Notes under the pieces: generated by a model | What the model saw: the letters and a program-made list of their open reading frames with translations, nothing else | Databases searched by the model: none | What the model was told of the DNA's origin: nothing | Shown: positions 9,800 through 21,659 of the stretch, one piece after another | How the letters are laid out: every line of letters begins with the position of its first letter | Position numbering within the stretch: position 1 is the stretch's first letter | Assembly (NCBI GenBank): GCA_037903355.1 | Contig: JBAJFE010000026.1 | Coordinates: forward strand, 3,100,001-3,164,000 | DNA length: 64,000 nucleotides | Direction: 5' to 3' | Source of the DNA: Trichuris trichiura | Lineage: Eukaryota > Nematoda > Enoplea > Trichinellida > Trichuridae | Program-made: the position numbers and the translations under genes

Positions 9800-12738
9800 A
9801 TGTCGTTTCCACTTAAGTTCATCTTGTGGTCTTTGTCTTTTGTGATGTATTGTTTCGGTGAGCAGTACAGTAACCAGTGGGCCGTGAAGATCAGTGGTGG
9901 TTCGGATATTGCTAATGGAGTGGCAGCTAAGCATGGCTTCACTAACCTCGGATCCATCATGGGTGATTATTACTTGTTTTCTTCGCGTCGCATAAAGAAA
10001 AGGTCAACAAGGCCTGCTAGGGAGGTACAAGACATCTTGTCCGCCGAGCCAAAGGTAAGCAGCACCCCGACTATCATTCGATTCAGTTGTTTTTCCAGGT
10101 TGTCTGGCTGGAGCAACAAGTAATTCATAAGAGGGTGAAGCGTGACTTCTTTCCGTCTAAACCTCCTGCAGGTCTGCTCTTAAACGCCAGTAGGTACCAA
10201 ATGGATCAGCAGAGTAGTCCACCAGTCTGGATGAACAACAGTGCAACTGTTAATGACCCTGAGTGGCCGAAAATGTGGTATTTGGTAAGCACCATCTGGA
10301 CTTAACACGGTCGTCGACGGAAGGCTTTGGTCATCTTAGAACCGGGGCCCTGGCTACGATCACAACGTACGGGAAGCATGGCAGCTTGGTTATACGGGCC
10401 GCAATGTCGTTGTAACGATATTGGATGATGGCCTTGAATGGTCCCATCCGGATATTCAGCCAAACTATGTAGAATAATGTCGGCGGTTCTTTCCTTTCTA
10501 ATGAATTTCTTTTGTAGGATCCTGAAGCAAGCTACGATCTTAATGCGAAGGATACTGATCCCACACCACGCTATGAACCGACCAACGAAAATCGCCATGG
10601 AACCCGATGCGCTGGAGAGGTTGCTGCCGTACTTAACAACACGCTTTGCATCGTTGGCATTGCGTACAACGCGAAGATTGGCGGTAAATTAACATTCTGC
10701 TTGTCGTCTGCCCTAATTTAGGTTGTTGTCTCTCAGGTATTCGCATGCTGGATGGCGATGTGAACGACTGGATCGAAGCGGCTAGCCTGAATCACAATCG
10801 GCAACATATTGACATATACTCAGCCAGTTGGGGCCCGGATGACGATGGCCGAACAGTCGATGGCCCTGGCAAACTAGCGACAATTGCGTTTCAGGAAGGT
10901 GTGCTAAAGGTGGTCACTTGAATTGTGTTTTTCTGTTTTTTTTAGTTCCTCGACTTCGTCTTTAGGGTCGCAATGGAAAAGGATCCATATTCGTCTGGGC
11001 TTCGGGCAATGGAGGTCGCGACTCGGATAGTTGCAACTGCGACGGCTACACGAATAGCATTTACACCCTTAGCATTAGTTCGGCGACTGAAGGAGGACGA
11101 GTGCCATGGTACAGCGAGGCGTGCAGTTCCACTTTAGCGACGACGTATAGTTCGGGTTCAAATGATGACAAAATGATTGTAAGCAGCGGTTTGAAGATTT
11201 GTGAAGTTGCCGTTGGAGCACTCTTTTCAGGTAACAACTGATCTTCGCCACGGTTGTACAAGCTACCATACCGGCACAAGCGCATCAGCTCCCTTGGCCG
11301 CTGGTATTTGCGCCTTAACCTTGGAAGCCAATCCAAATCTTACTTGGCGCGACATGCAGCACATCGTTGTGCGCACAGCTAGACCTAACGGCCTTATAGT
11401 CAATGACTGGTTAGTGAACGGAGTGGGCCGACAAGTCAGTCATTCTTTTGGTTACGGTCTCATGGATGCCGGTTCTATGGTTCGCCTTGCCAAAAATTGG
11501 ACAAGTGTACCCGACCAGCACGAATGTCGCGTTTTGTACTCGCTTCCGCACAAGGGCAGGTACATTCAGATATTTTACAGACTTTGCTGTGAATAACACT
11601 TTTATTTTGCTTATTATTCTAGGATTGTTCCACTGCGGTCAGTTCTCAGGCTGCGCTTGTCAACGGATGGCTGTGTGAGCAGTCCTAGCAGGCATGTGGT
11701 CTACCTGGAGCATGTGCAAGCACGAATCACACTTAGCTCGGGAAAGAGAGGCAACTTGATCGTTTATCTTACTTCACCGTCTGGTTAGTATAAAAAATGT
11801 CCAAGCCGATTGAATGCACTTGGTTTTCGCTCCGTTTTGGAGCGAGGAACGAATGTTTGGCGAGTGGAACTGATTTAAATGTTAACTCTCAAATTTTCGT
11901 CACGATTAATGTTGCCAAATGTATCCTACTTAATATTCCTCGCCGACCAAGAAAGCAGCTGACTTTTCCGTTATCGATCCGCCTCTGCATGCCAACATTC
12001 TTAAAGCATTTACTTTTCCTCTTGGCCCAGTTAGTGGGATTGATTCTATTTCACGTGCGTTGCATTTTTCCCGCTAGGCGAAAGTTGCTCATCATGACTA
12101 GCTTCGAAACTCGAACGAAATATGCATTGTTCGTTTTTTAAGCCGTTAGTTGCGTGGGCATTTTACCATTTATGCTTGTACGAATTTTACCCTACACAAC
12201 GCTTTTATACGACTTTACGGGGGGTAGTGCTATTTCAAAGGCTACCTGCTTTTTGAAACAAAAATCTAACTGGATGACCCTTAAGGAAAAAATAGAATTT
12301 CACGGAAAAGTTGTCTTGCAGGCACTAGGTCAACGCTGTTGCCGCGCCGGAATCAAGACAATGCCCGACTGGGGTTTCGCGACTGGGCTTTCATGACTAC
12401 TCATTGCTGGGGAGAGACGGCTTCCGGAACTTGGGTACTCGAAGTGCAGAACGATCACTGGGAAAGTAAGGAGTAGCGCTGTGTCTTCTGTTACAGTTTA
12501 TTTGTGTCTTTTTTATGTAAATTAAGGCGCTACCCTGACGAAATGGGAACTGGTCTTGTACGGTACCGTGGAGCCAGTTGGCCCCACCGGTGCGAAAAGC
12601 AAGAATGAAGACTGGCGCAACGAGATGTCATCGTCCCATTCTACTAAGAAGGTTTCTACGGTTTGGGAAACTTTCAGTAAGGTGTGCATATGCGCTGGTG
12701 CGTCGCTTGTTTTCAATCTTTTCTTCGCCATCTCTTGA
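9800..12738 (+). CDS. Furin-like proprotein convertase (subtilisin/kexin family), complete
   Basis: Ten exons: 9800-10054, 10099-10284, 10340-10468, 10518-10683, 10737-10909, 10966-11178, 11231-11559, 11623-11783, 12322-12465, 12527-12738. All junctions are GT..AG and in phase, giving 655 residues. Order: signal peptide (1-21); prodomain with an internal basic site RRIKKR (63-68) and the terminal site KRVKR (96-100); S8 catalytic domain with Asp176 (LDDG), His217 ([10 protein letters not shown]), oxyanion Asn318 (ASGNGG) and Ser391 ([11 protein letters not shown]); P domain ending near LVLYGT; a short tail with a terminal hydrophobic stretch ([17 protein letters not shown]). It should cleave secretory precursors after paired basic residues in the late Golgi. 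Sequence is closest to furin and to nematode BLI-4/KPC-1 types rather than PC2. No cysteine-rich domain follows. Intron 8 (538 bases) is the only long one. Alternative 3' exons cannot be excluded. Confidence 0.95.
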
Positions 12739-15700
12739 CGGGACCTGTTCGCACCGGTGCACACAAGCTGCTCCTGCAGAGTTCGCATACTTTCATTTGA
12801 CTGGGGACTGAAGATTCTCCTTTTGCTTTTTTTCTGTCTCTCCCTCTCACTTTCGCTAATTTGATTCTTCATTTGCCGTCTACCTCTTCGCTTTAGTACG
12901 TATTTACGGAATGCTTTGCCATTTTCAGTTCCGTCTTCCAGGGTGCACTCATTATCCCTTTCCAACTGCTGATTACTGCCAGCACTGGATAAAATATCAG
13001 TTTTTCTTTTTTTTACCGACCAAATCCGTACAGTGCTTGCCAGACGTTTCTTTTTGTCTGTTTTTCTTATTCTTTTCGTACCTGAAGAGCCTTTAGATCT
13101 TTTTCTCTTTATTTCTGTCCCCTCTCCTCTCTCTTTCTCTTTCTCTCTCAGTTGGTTTTCTCTGTATTGCGCACATCTTATGGATCTGTAGCTTCGGTAC
13201 TTCTACCGTACAATTCCAAATGTCCGTTGGGCAGAGAGAATTATGGACTTTTCTGGATAAAGATGCATGTGGTTCGTTTGGCGGGCCGCTTGCTGCTTAC
13301 TGACTTTAACTTCGCATTGAGTCACGCCTATTAGGACATCGTGAACGTCTTTTGGCGGCAGTTTTGGCCATGAGTGATGTGACCGTTGCGATGACTTGGC
13401 TGCGAGGATATCACTCCAGGTGATTGGTTATACAACGTTTAATTGATACCACCCAACTGCCGCCATCTAGCATCGCTCAATGCTCACTGGACAAGGTTGG
13501 TGTGTTCAACAACTCTGGCTAACCGTTTATTCCCCCCATTGGCTAATGGGCTGATTCAAACGTGGCTGATATGGCTCTTTTGTTCACTATTAAAACCCCT
13601 GCATCTCGTTGCGCAGTGCGTACTGGTAATATTGTTTTTAGCAAGACAGCTAATGCGGCAGATGGCGAGAGCTTGCGTCTTTATACTACAACTGGATGGC
13701 CAAGAAATTTAGACGAATCGTGACTAATCGGTCGCAAAGCAATGTTAATTTGAAAGTGGGACATTGACATAGGATAATTCCGCCCACGCAAATGTAACTC
13801 AACTCTTTGGGGAATAGTTTTGAACAAACTTATCTTGTAATTTGCTTTAATAGGACTTCAAGGAAAGCCAAACAACATTAACAGCGTGTTTGTCGAAGTT
13901 ACAATGATGGCTCAGTTATCTGCAGCCCGATCATACTAAGTGATTTTAGATTTTCAGAAGCTGAAAAGTACTGCATCCTTCTATTCTCGAATTGGATCTT
14001 TTTTGTTCTAAGCACGCAAATAAACTTGCTGATCCGTAACCTGATTTGTGGTCAGTCGTACCTCAACACGTCAACAGAATAGCAAGCGTCAGTCAAACTG
14101 GATTACGAATCAGCAGGAAAGTTGTTTGGGTTCGTGAGAGGAGACAAGACGAGTTCCGATAGCTTCACAACTCAGCAGAATAAACGAGTACACCTTAATT
14201 AATATATCTAATACATAGAAACCCATACAGCCATTAAGAAGCGCGCTCTGTTTCGTCAGGCGGTCTAATAAGTTCCAGTTCGCATTTGGTTGCAAGTGTA
14301 AAATCACCAATAGTCAGCTCGTTACAATGAAATCTGATAATTTGTTAAGTTTAATAAGTATCCATGTTCTAGGGGTTAAGAAAAACAAAAGTACGTTGAA
14401 ACGAACTTCTGTAACATACTTTAGAAATAAGAACTGGGTTTTTACTTTCTGCTGTGATCTTATTTGATGAAATGGTATTCAGCTTTTCTGAATGTGGTTT
14501 GAACTCAAGGAATGAGGCATGCAGTACAATACTCGAAAATTAAGGTAAAACAATTTTAAAAGCAGCAAATATCATTTATCATCTGAACTTTTTGTTATTC
14601 AAGCTACTCTGCAGGCGCAGCTGAGATAATCCCATGCATCGCTGTACCTTGACAGCGGTATACGTAGAGGTTTGCTTTACGAAATTGGAAGCGACTGAAC
14701 AAAAATGTTCAAATCAGGAAAACGTTAAGTAAAAAATGCAGCACTACCTTTTTCTGCAGACTCTTGCATCAACGAGGTATCACGTTTCACAACGTCGAAA
14801 CATTGACCTTTGCCGGTTAACGCTGAACCGCAGACAGTCATTTAGTAGGAGACATGAGTACAGTTGGTTTTCCGCTCAAGTCAATTACTTCACAACAAAT
14901 GCGTTTTGCATGAACTGCTGAACAGTTCAAGTGATTCTTCGCTTCTTTAAGTGCAGCTTTTTGGGTAATCTGTCCATGTTAGCTACACTAGAATGTAGAT
15001 TAACCGAAGTAGACCGGGACTATCTTTTTGTCTGTATTTCTGTTTTTTTACACATTGCAAACTTTATTTCTTTAACACGTTAAGGTACGGCAGTTAGCTA
15101 TGGATTGAATGTCGACGTACACTAAAAAGTGACCTTATAGAAAGTCTGTTGCATATACTTGTTTAAGAGTTGATAAGCAGTTGTTAGCGGCTAAGTTACG
15201 GCTAACTGTCATGCATGACAGTCTTTCTGAATTACACTCTGTTTGGCTTGACACCGTCGTAGACCAACTTTTAAGCATCTGAATGCCTTATCTTACAAAG
15301 AGCATGCAAATTTCTCAACTTCTTCTCCTTTTTCTGCTGATTCCTTTTGTCCTTTTGATAAAGGCCAAACAATTTTCTTTATCTTTCACCATTTGAATTC
15401 CCTCATCTTCATTATGCAAGGCTATCTAGCATTCATAATATAACTGCTGCATTCATTTGATCTTAAAAGAGCTTTCAACATCTGCAGAATCTTCACTGGT
15501 TTTTCATGAGCATTGACATTACTTGAATTTGCATTCATTCGTCTTTTGGTGGGTTTCTTCCACGACCTCAAAGCTGCCTGTTTCATAGAATCTCACCTTT
15601 CTGCTATCATATGGCAAAAAATCCACTAAAATCGTTTTGTTAGAAAAGCTTATTCTAGTTGTCATGCTGATACTTCTTGGCAACGAAAGGTGACGGAACA

Positions 15701-16689
15701 CCTGTTGCCACGACAGATGCTACAGGCTTTGAATTGAATTTTAATTCACCGGCTGCTATGAAAGTGACATAAGGTAGGAGCAGTTCCACAGTTACAGGTT
15801 CGTTGGTTCGTTTTAGGAACTCAGTGGACAAGTGTGAAGAACGTTAGATGTTTTTGCCAGTGAAGTTTCGATAGATTTTCGCTTCATGCTTCAATATCTT
15901 TCTAAATCACATTCCCAAAACTTTGGTACTCGTCGATGTATTCTTTTATTTGCCGTACACAACTGAAAGATTCTTAATATTTTTAGAATGTCTAGACTCA
16001 GTGCTTTTCCAATGAAAAATAGCGGGATAAGATGGTGGTAGAAGAATTTAGACAAAACAGAGTTGCAAACTGTTTACTCACCTTTCATCCTGGAACGCAT
16101 TTCTCCTTTCGAGAAGTCAGTTGCAATTTCGGAAGAGGTTTCAGTTTCGATCCAGTTTCGTTTGCGTTATAAATTAAATTTTCGCCATATCCTTTTTCAA
16201 TAAAATATCTGTTCACTGTTATTTGGATTTATGGGCAGAGGTTTCATCCGCTGCTAGCCTTTTTTCTTGAACTCCAAGTTTTGAATACAGTATTTCCTTC
16301 TGAATGCTTACGCTAAGCAAGCTTTGAAATGCATATTAACAATTCCTTTCAGCCTTGAATTAAAGTCTGCTGCCAGGCAGCCACTATTGAAACACTGTTG
16401 AAACCCAGACTCCATATTTTTTGCCAGAGAATGACCCAAGTCACCTTCGTCCCAAGCTATTATTACCTATCACCTTCTTAAATGACATTTTTAAAGTTTC
16501 ATCTTTGACATGTCTAGCAGCAGGAATTTCTCTGCAGCTCCAATGGAGCAAGTCCAAACGAACATAACAAAGTTTCATAAATAAAGATAAAGGCAAAGTA
16601 AGACGTTCAGCAAATTTGGCAATGGTAAAGCAAACCAAACTTTTGCGGGCTTCAGAGAGTCTAAGTTAGAACTTACCGAACTAAGGAAC
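12739..16689. other. Intergenic, no recognisable gene
   Basis: It opens with pyrimidine-rich low-complexity sequence (about 12800-13150, runs of TTTCTCTCTC) that may include the convertase 3' UTR. The rest is AT-rich with only short unsupported frames. No RNA gene or transposon terminus was recognised. Confidence 0.55.
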
Positions 16690-16769
16690 AGCTGCAATGA
16701 TTTTTCTTCTAAATTTTTCGCGGTATTTTCAACCTGTTCTTTAATTAACGTTTATTGCAAAAACGTTGT

Positions 16770-16810
16770 TTGCGAAGCTTTCGGGTCTACCCATGACCCG
16801 TCATCAGCGT
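16770..16810 (-). ncRNA. Hammerhead-ribozyme-like core, left arm
   Basis: On the minus strand: CTGATGA (16801-16807), stem II CGGGTC with GACCCG (perfect 6 bp, ~7-nt loop), GAAAGCTT (16775-16782), stem I CG/CG. The core is intact apart from U at the cleavage position, which is usually less efficient than C. Confidence 0.75.
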
Positions 16811-17071
16811 AATTGCGTCTCCCTTCGGGTCGGTCTTTATGGTTGCAAGCCACTCCATCCGACCAACTTTGGCAGAGACCTCCGCCGTCAGCTCTGCCTT
16901 GAGCCGTCAGGCTTCGGTCCCGCCAGCCAGTCAGACGGTGCAGAGAACGTCCAGCCGACCTTCCGCGACGACGGCACATCTCTGAATGAGCTGACGGCGG
17001 AGGTTTCTGCCAAAGTTGGTCGGATGGAGTGGCTTGCAACCATAGAGACCGACCTGACGGGCGACGCAATT

Positions 17072-17110
17072 ATGCTGATGACGGGTCATGGATAGACCCG
17101 AAAGCGTCGT
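17072..17110 (+). ncRNA. Hammerhead-ribozyme-like core, right arm
   Basis: CTGATGA (17075-17081), stem II CGGGTC/GACCCG, then GAAAGCG starting at 17100. The stem III palindrome AGCT has become AGCG, so this copy is slightly more damaged than its inverted partner. Confidence 0.65.
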
Positions 17111-17296
17111 AAATAACGCTTTTGCAATAAACGTTAAATGAACAATAGGTTGAAAATTCCGCGAAAAATTTAGAAGAAAAAATTTTAAAACCCGTTGCGA
17201 AGAAAAATAGCTGCAATGATAACTTTTTTTAGAAACAGAAAATGCCGTTGAAAACGGAACTTTTTGTACGGGATAGTATTAGTTCATGCAGAGCAT

Positions 17297-17437
17297 AGAC
17301 TTTTTGTAGTTACGATATTGTTCCGTTACTTCAATTAACAAAGTCGTTTCTGGAGCTTTCCGGTTAGAGTTTAACCCGTCTTCAGCGGATAGGCATGCTG
17401 ACTGAAATAACGGGACAATATTGTAACTATAAAAATT
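17297..17437 (-). mobile_element. Short foldback element with a single hammerhead-like core
   Basis: About 30-bp inverted ends (TAGTTACGATATTGTTCCG at the left; the complement of GGACAATATTGTAACTA at the right) bracket one minus-strand core: CTGAAGA (17379-17385), a bulged stem II, GAAAGCTC (17353-17360). The core has C at the cleavage position. Unlike the other copies it has an extra G before GAAA. This is a compact, one-ribozyme version of the family. Confidence 0.7.
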
Positions 17438-17450
17438 CAATACTCTAGAG

Positions 17451-17917
17451 CAGTGTTTCTCAAGGTTTCCAGGGCCCCTCTGTGATCGTTTCCGAACGTT
17501 TGGGTCCCCCAATTTTGATTAGTTATTTCGAGAGCGCTGACTGGTTGGATAGGAGGACGGAGGGTAGCCCGGCCCGGACGTCATAATGTAGATGCTGCAC
17601 AAAGTTATGTGGGGAAAGCGTTTACCGGATAGTGTGTCGAACACTTACGTTTTCACCTCTGAGCTGGCTGCTCTGGTCCTCCTTCCAGGCAGTCAGAACT
17701 GCAGGGAGAAACAGCATGCAGCTTTTTCTTAGGCAGGGGACCCAATACCTGACCCACCGCAGGGCGCTTCCTATGCGTTTCAACACAATTGCCCAGGTGG
17801 GCTTTGTGCTTCCAACAGCTCAAAAGGGCCCCCAATGGTTCCCGTGGCGATTTGGGCCCCCTTGGATTTCAAAAGGCTCTCCCCCCTGGGGCACGTGCCC
17901 CACCGTGAGAATCACTG
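17451..17917. mobile_element. hAT-type MITE
   Basis: Begins CAGTGTTTCTCAAGG and ends GTGAGAATCACTG, hAT-like inverted ends. The flanks CTCTAGAG and CTTTAAAA match at 5 of 8 positions, a decayed duplication. The interior aligns over its full length with the element at 35040-35513. It abuts the next hAT element after 8 bases. Confidence 0.8.
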
Positions 17918-17925
17918 CTTTAAAA

Positions 17926-18923
17926 CAGTGTTTCGCGTATAGGGCGGTACGCCGTCTGGGAAGCGCAGAGAGATTCTAGATGGCAGCGGACGCCAAAGGG
18001 GTAGTTGAAGAGCACTAAGGCGCTGGGGGTAGGGTGAGGAATCAGGGGCACTGAGGGGCTGGGGTTCAGTACGCCCTCCACCATGCGCCCTGAGGCGCAG
18101 CTGCACTGCGCCGGTAGGTGCCGCAACTGTGCTGAATTGAACTCTGCATCACTAGAGCATATCTACTATTAGTCACCTCGCTGAGCTGGTCACATGTGCG
18201 GCAATACTGATAATAGCGATGGTACACGATGCGCTTTTTATTTGAGTTGCTCCTTTCGCTGAGAGCAGGTACCTTTCTGGGTCTGTGCTAAGAGGAGATG
18301 TTTTTCTGGGGTTCCCTTTCCAGCAAAAACTACTCACTCTTCATTCCTGCTGCAGAAATAACCGCGCGTTTTCACCAGTGCTTCAGAGAATGGCACAAGG
18401 CTATGGTCAATTCTGGCTACAAAAGCAAATTCCACCCTGGTAACCTTGTCTATGGTCTGTTGTAAAAAGGCTGCTAATCTCCCCCCTTCGCCATCATTAG
18501 TCGAGCATTGTTTTAGCGTCGTTGCCGATCTCGTAAGAAAGAAGTGTAACCGCTTACAAATAGCCAATCGAGGGGATCTGCGCCTTCGCATGACGACAAT
18601 GGAGCTCGACATAGAAGACTTAGTTCGCTCGCATGTGCATGATCAGTCTCTGTAACGCTGCTTTTGACTGATGTGGAGTAGTAAAATAAAGCAGACTGGC
18701 ACAGCGCTGTCATGAACATGCGGATAATGAAACTGAATATGGTGTGAAAGCAGCGGCGAATACTAAACTTACGGGAAAGCAGCCGAAAAAATGTCCCACT
18801 TTACCCTTGCATCTTTTTCTCCCATTCACCGTGAGAATCGTTAGAACGGTTATGCGCAAGGGGCGGTGGCGAACTCAGAGTCTGATCAGGGGGCAGCGGC
18901 GAGCTCAGGCGTAAGAAACACTG
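17926..18923 (+). mobile_element. hAT element remnant with ZBED-type transposase C-terminus
   Basis: Ends CAGTGTTTCGCGT.. and ..GTAAGAAACACTG, with flanks CTTTAAAA and CTCGAAAA (6 of 8 identical). The interior matches the element at 60505-61458 over nearly its whole length. Only the last part of the transposase survives, so the copy is internally deleted and non-autonomous. Confidence 0.82.
18446..18655 (+). pseudogene. hAT (ZBED5-like) transposase C-terminal fragment
   Basis: The frame reads VEHCFSVVADLVRKKCNRL, then DLRLRMTTMELDIEDL, and stops at 18653-18655. This corresponds to the end of the hAT dimerisation domain in ZBED5/FAM200-type proteins, where the usual form is C-E-x-GFS followed by a basic KxxxRNRL stretch and a DLR.ALS segment. 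The upstream half of the transposase is missing. The same segment is found, with small changes, at about 61030-61220. Confidence 0.75.
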
Positions 18924-18931
18924 CTCGAAAA

Positions 18932-20640
18932 GAACATGCCTTTGAGAAAAGTACAGTGTAACATTCCGAAAAAACAACCCCATATTTTGGGGTTTTAGAC
19001 ATTTGCTGTCGAGGCTTACAAATTCTCACTCCCTAACTGATCCAAATAATGGAAATACTGCCGTATTTTCTTGACCGTGAAGTATACAGCAGAAATGAAC
19101 CGCTGGGGTGCAAGTTAGTTTTTTTTTATCAAGCCTTCATTTATTTTCTGCAACAAAGTGTGACGCAAACGGGGAGTCATATCATGAAAGGGTAATATAA
19201 CGAGCGATAGTAAAACACCCTTAGGTCTAAAGATAGCAGAAGTTTTCATTTCACGAGAAGTATTGAGTAGAAAAAGCTTGGTAACTGTGGCTGAAATGAA
19301 GCCGCTCTTACAAATGAGCAAAGAAAATTTAAATCTGAATTTGGACTGCAAATGGATAGAGTAATCAAGTATGTAAAGCAACTGCAGCATCTGAAAAAAA
19401 AGAATAGGAAGTAAATTTCTGGCTTTGACGTAAGAATACAGAATGAAGCTTGTACCGTACACATAACTATAGTCAGTTTTCACTGTTAAATGAAATGTAT
19501 GCATATTCATTCACTCTGTCAACCCTTTCTCAGCGCTAGTCCAAGGCATGGCAAGTGGCCATTCTACCTGGAAATATTCTGAAGGATTCATTTAGCAATG
19601 ATCACAGAACTTGAAAGCGCTTGTTTACACACTATCTGCAATGGTAATAAATCTTCATTTCGCTTACATTGAAAACAGTTGAACAAAGATAAAGCTGAAC
19701 ACTCATTAAGGAAAAAGACGCCTTAGTTTCGCTGCGTCACACAGCAATTATTTAACTTAAGAATATTTCATCTGTGCATGTCCCTGGCAGTTTATCTCGT
19801 TTGTACTATTCAAAATATCCATCTAACAATGAACCAATTGCTAACCACCTGTCTTCAAGGGTATTATCGCCCGCAGAGGTACTTTGAAGACTGAGAATTA
19901 CGTTTGACCGCAGACGTTTGGCCACGGTCAGTTTAGCTTCAGTCAGCGTCAAAAAGTAAATAGGGCTTGAAGTAAAAGGTAAATGCGGTTGATTGAGCTG
20001 TTTGGGCTCTTCAACCGACTTTGTGGAATAGACATCAGAACTCCCACGACCGGGTAGGCAAACGACACTTCCAATGCACAGGTGCTGGAGAGGTCCAGAT
20101 GTTAAGAAATTTCGCAGTACCTGGTTAGATTGTTTGCTTGCGAAAAGCAGACAGCCCAAAGGGAAAGGTATCTCGGGAGTATTAGAGCTTCCTAGTTTAG
20201 TTGTCTGTGATCAAATGATGGTACTGTATGTTGCAGAGTGACTTTACTTGTACCTCCTTACTTCATTGAATATCAAATTAGCAGCCGAGTATATGAGTCA
20301 TCAGAGATGCACAAGGCAGGGTAGCGGTAGCGAAACAGTCTTACTGACCAGAGTAGCTCACACACAGCACGGTGGCTTCTGTTCAATGGTGCATTGTGCT
20401 GGATGAATACAGCTCCTTTAATTTTTCAATGTACAAAAGGAGTCTCACTGCATGAATTCTCTGACACATTGAGAGAAACGTTTGACGACTGCAGATTCCT
20501 TGACTACCTCTTTCATAATTTCCTTTGAGTCTAGTTTTTGTGCTCGTCCTCAGCGCTTCACTTGTTTTTCATTTACAGAGAAGTGAACACTAAGTGTCCC
20601 TCAGCAGGTTGTATCTATTTGCAAATATTTTTACTGCCGT
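18932..20640. other. Intergenic, no recognisable feature
   Basis: AT-rich. Open frames on the minus strand (19115-19510 and 19806-20159) lack family motifs and have the composition of the surrounding non-coding DNA. Confidence 0.5.
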
Positions 20641-20670
20641 ACCCATGAAAGGCAGTTGCTTTTTGTTTTT

Positions 20671-20708
20671 CGGAGCTTTCAGGACGAATCCTATTCCATC
20701 TTCAGCAG
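20671..20708 (-). ncRNA. Hammerhead-ribozyme-like core
   Basis: Minus strand: CTGAAGA (20699-20705), an imperfect stem II, GAAAGCTC (20673-20680). The catalytic residues are intact, with C at the cleavage position. Stem II is mispaired and no inverted partner is obvious nearby, so this is an isolated and partly worn copy. Confidence 0.5.
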
Positions 20709-20719
20709 AGGTCGGGTAA

Positions 20720-21659
20720 ATGTGATTCGGTGGACTGGTATGACTGTTATGTCGTCCAAACCATATGTCAAAAATAATAGATAAATTACCAACTTAATTT
20801 TTATGACAGAATGTAACTATCGCCCGCCTGTTAAACAAAACTTTATACGCATTTCTGAAATACAAATTGTGTAAAATATTGCTCTTTTTTGTCTTACATT
20901 TCTTCCAGAACACACCTTTTATCTGAGTCACCCCTGATAAAAGGGGCATATTACAGGAGATCGCCGTAGCAGCACCCCTTATGGCATCATTTTATGTGCT
21001 GCTCCCCCTTAAGTGCGTCCGTTCTTTCCTATTAAGCTAATGCATGTGTACCCCGTTTCATACTTTGTTTCCTTAGCTATACTCATTTTTTATTAGCAGT
21101 TCTTTAAGCCTAGTCCCATTTTTGTCAAAATAAATGATCAGCCTTAACTATCCATGCCCAACCATGTAAGCTTGTGGATATGGCAATGCTTTTCAGTCCA
21201 TCTTGACGTCTCCGCTAAGGCATATCAACAAGTGAAGTTCACGTCTTTCCGTCAGATCAATCCTTAGTTGTACCGTCATGCCTCGCACTAATAGTAAACT
21301 ACAGTGCGCGTACGTTCAAATGGTCTTTCAACTTCGTGAAATCCAATGGAGCGAGGTTCAGATTGTAGGCTGGGTGTCGAGTAGTTCCAGTAAGATTCAG
21401 GAATCGACGTCACATTCCTTAAAAAATGAGTTGGTGCGTTTTGCGAGGGAACAGACTCTGCGGTGCTACCTTCGTCGCTATTTTCTGGCTAGTGTTCTTA
21501 GCTTTTCTAAAGCTATCTTGTAATAACTTCCTGGCTGTTCTTTTTGCTTAGAGAAAGTCATGCAGAGCATTACTGAAAGTCTGAAAAAACAGATACCGAA
21601 ACCTTTACTGATTTTTGTTTTACGCTCTTTTATTTCTTTACTGACATATATTTTACGCT
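20720..21659. other. Intergenic, no recognisable gene
   Basis: No supported feature. A plus-strand frame at 21278-21523 (81 codons) has no recognisable motif. Confidence 0.5.

Larger units (their letters stand above)
16702..17208. mobile_element. Palindromic hammerhead-family element with 12-nt direct repeats
   Basis: The arms are inverted copies of about 235 bp, centred near 16941. AGCTGCAATGAT occurs immediately outside on both sides (16690-16701 and 17209-17220), a 12-nt presumed target duplication. Each arm holds a full hammerhead-like core, and the cores point outward in opposite directions. The centre is GC-rich compared with the surroundings. No coding capacity. Confidence 0.88.

Noticed and set aside
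11797..12141. Open frame of 114 codons between convertase exons 8 and 9
   Set aside because: It lies in intron 8; joining 11783 to 12322 restores the P domain exactly (SPSG then TRSTLLPRR), so the frame is fortuitous.
16752..17095. Overlapping open frames on both strands at 16.75-17.1 kb
   Set aside because: They are a by-product of the GC-rich palindrome; both strands read similarly because the sequence is self-complementary.
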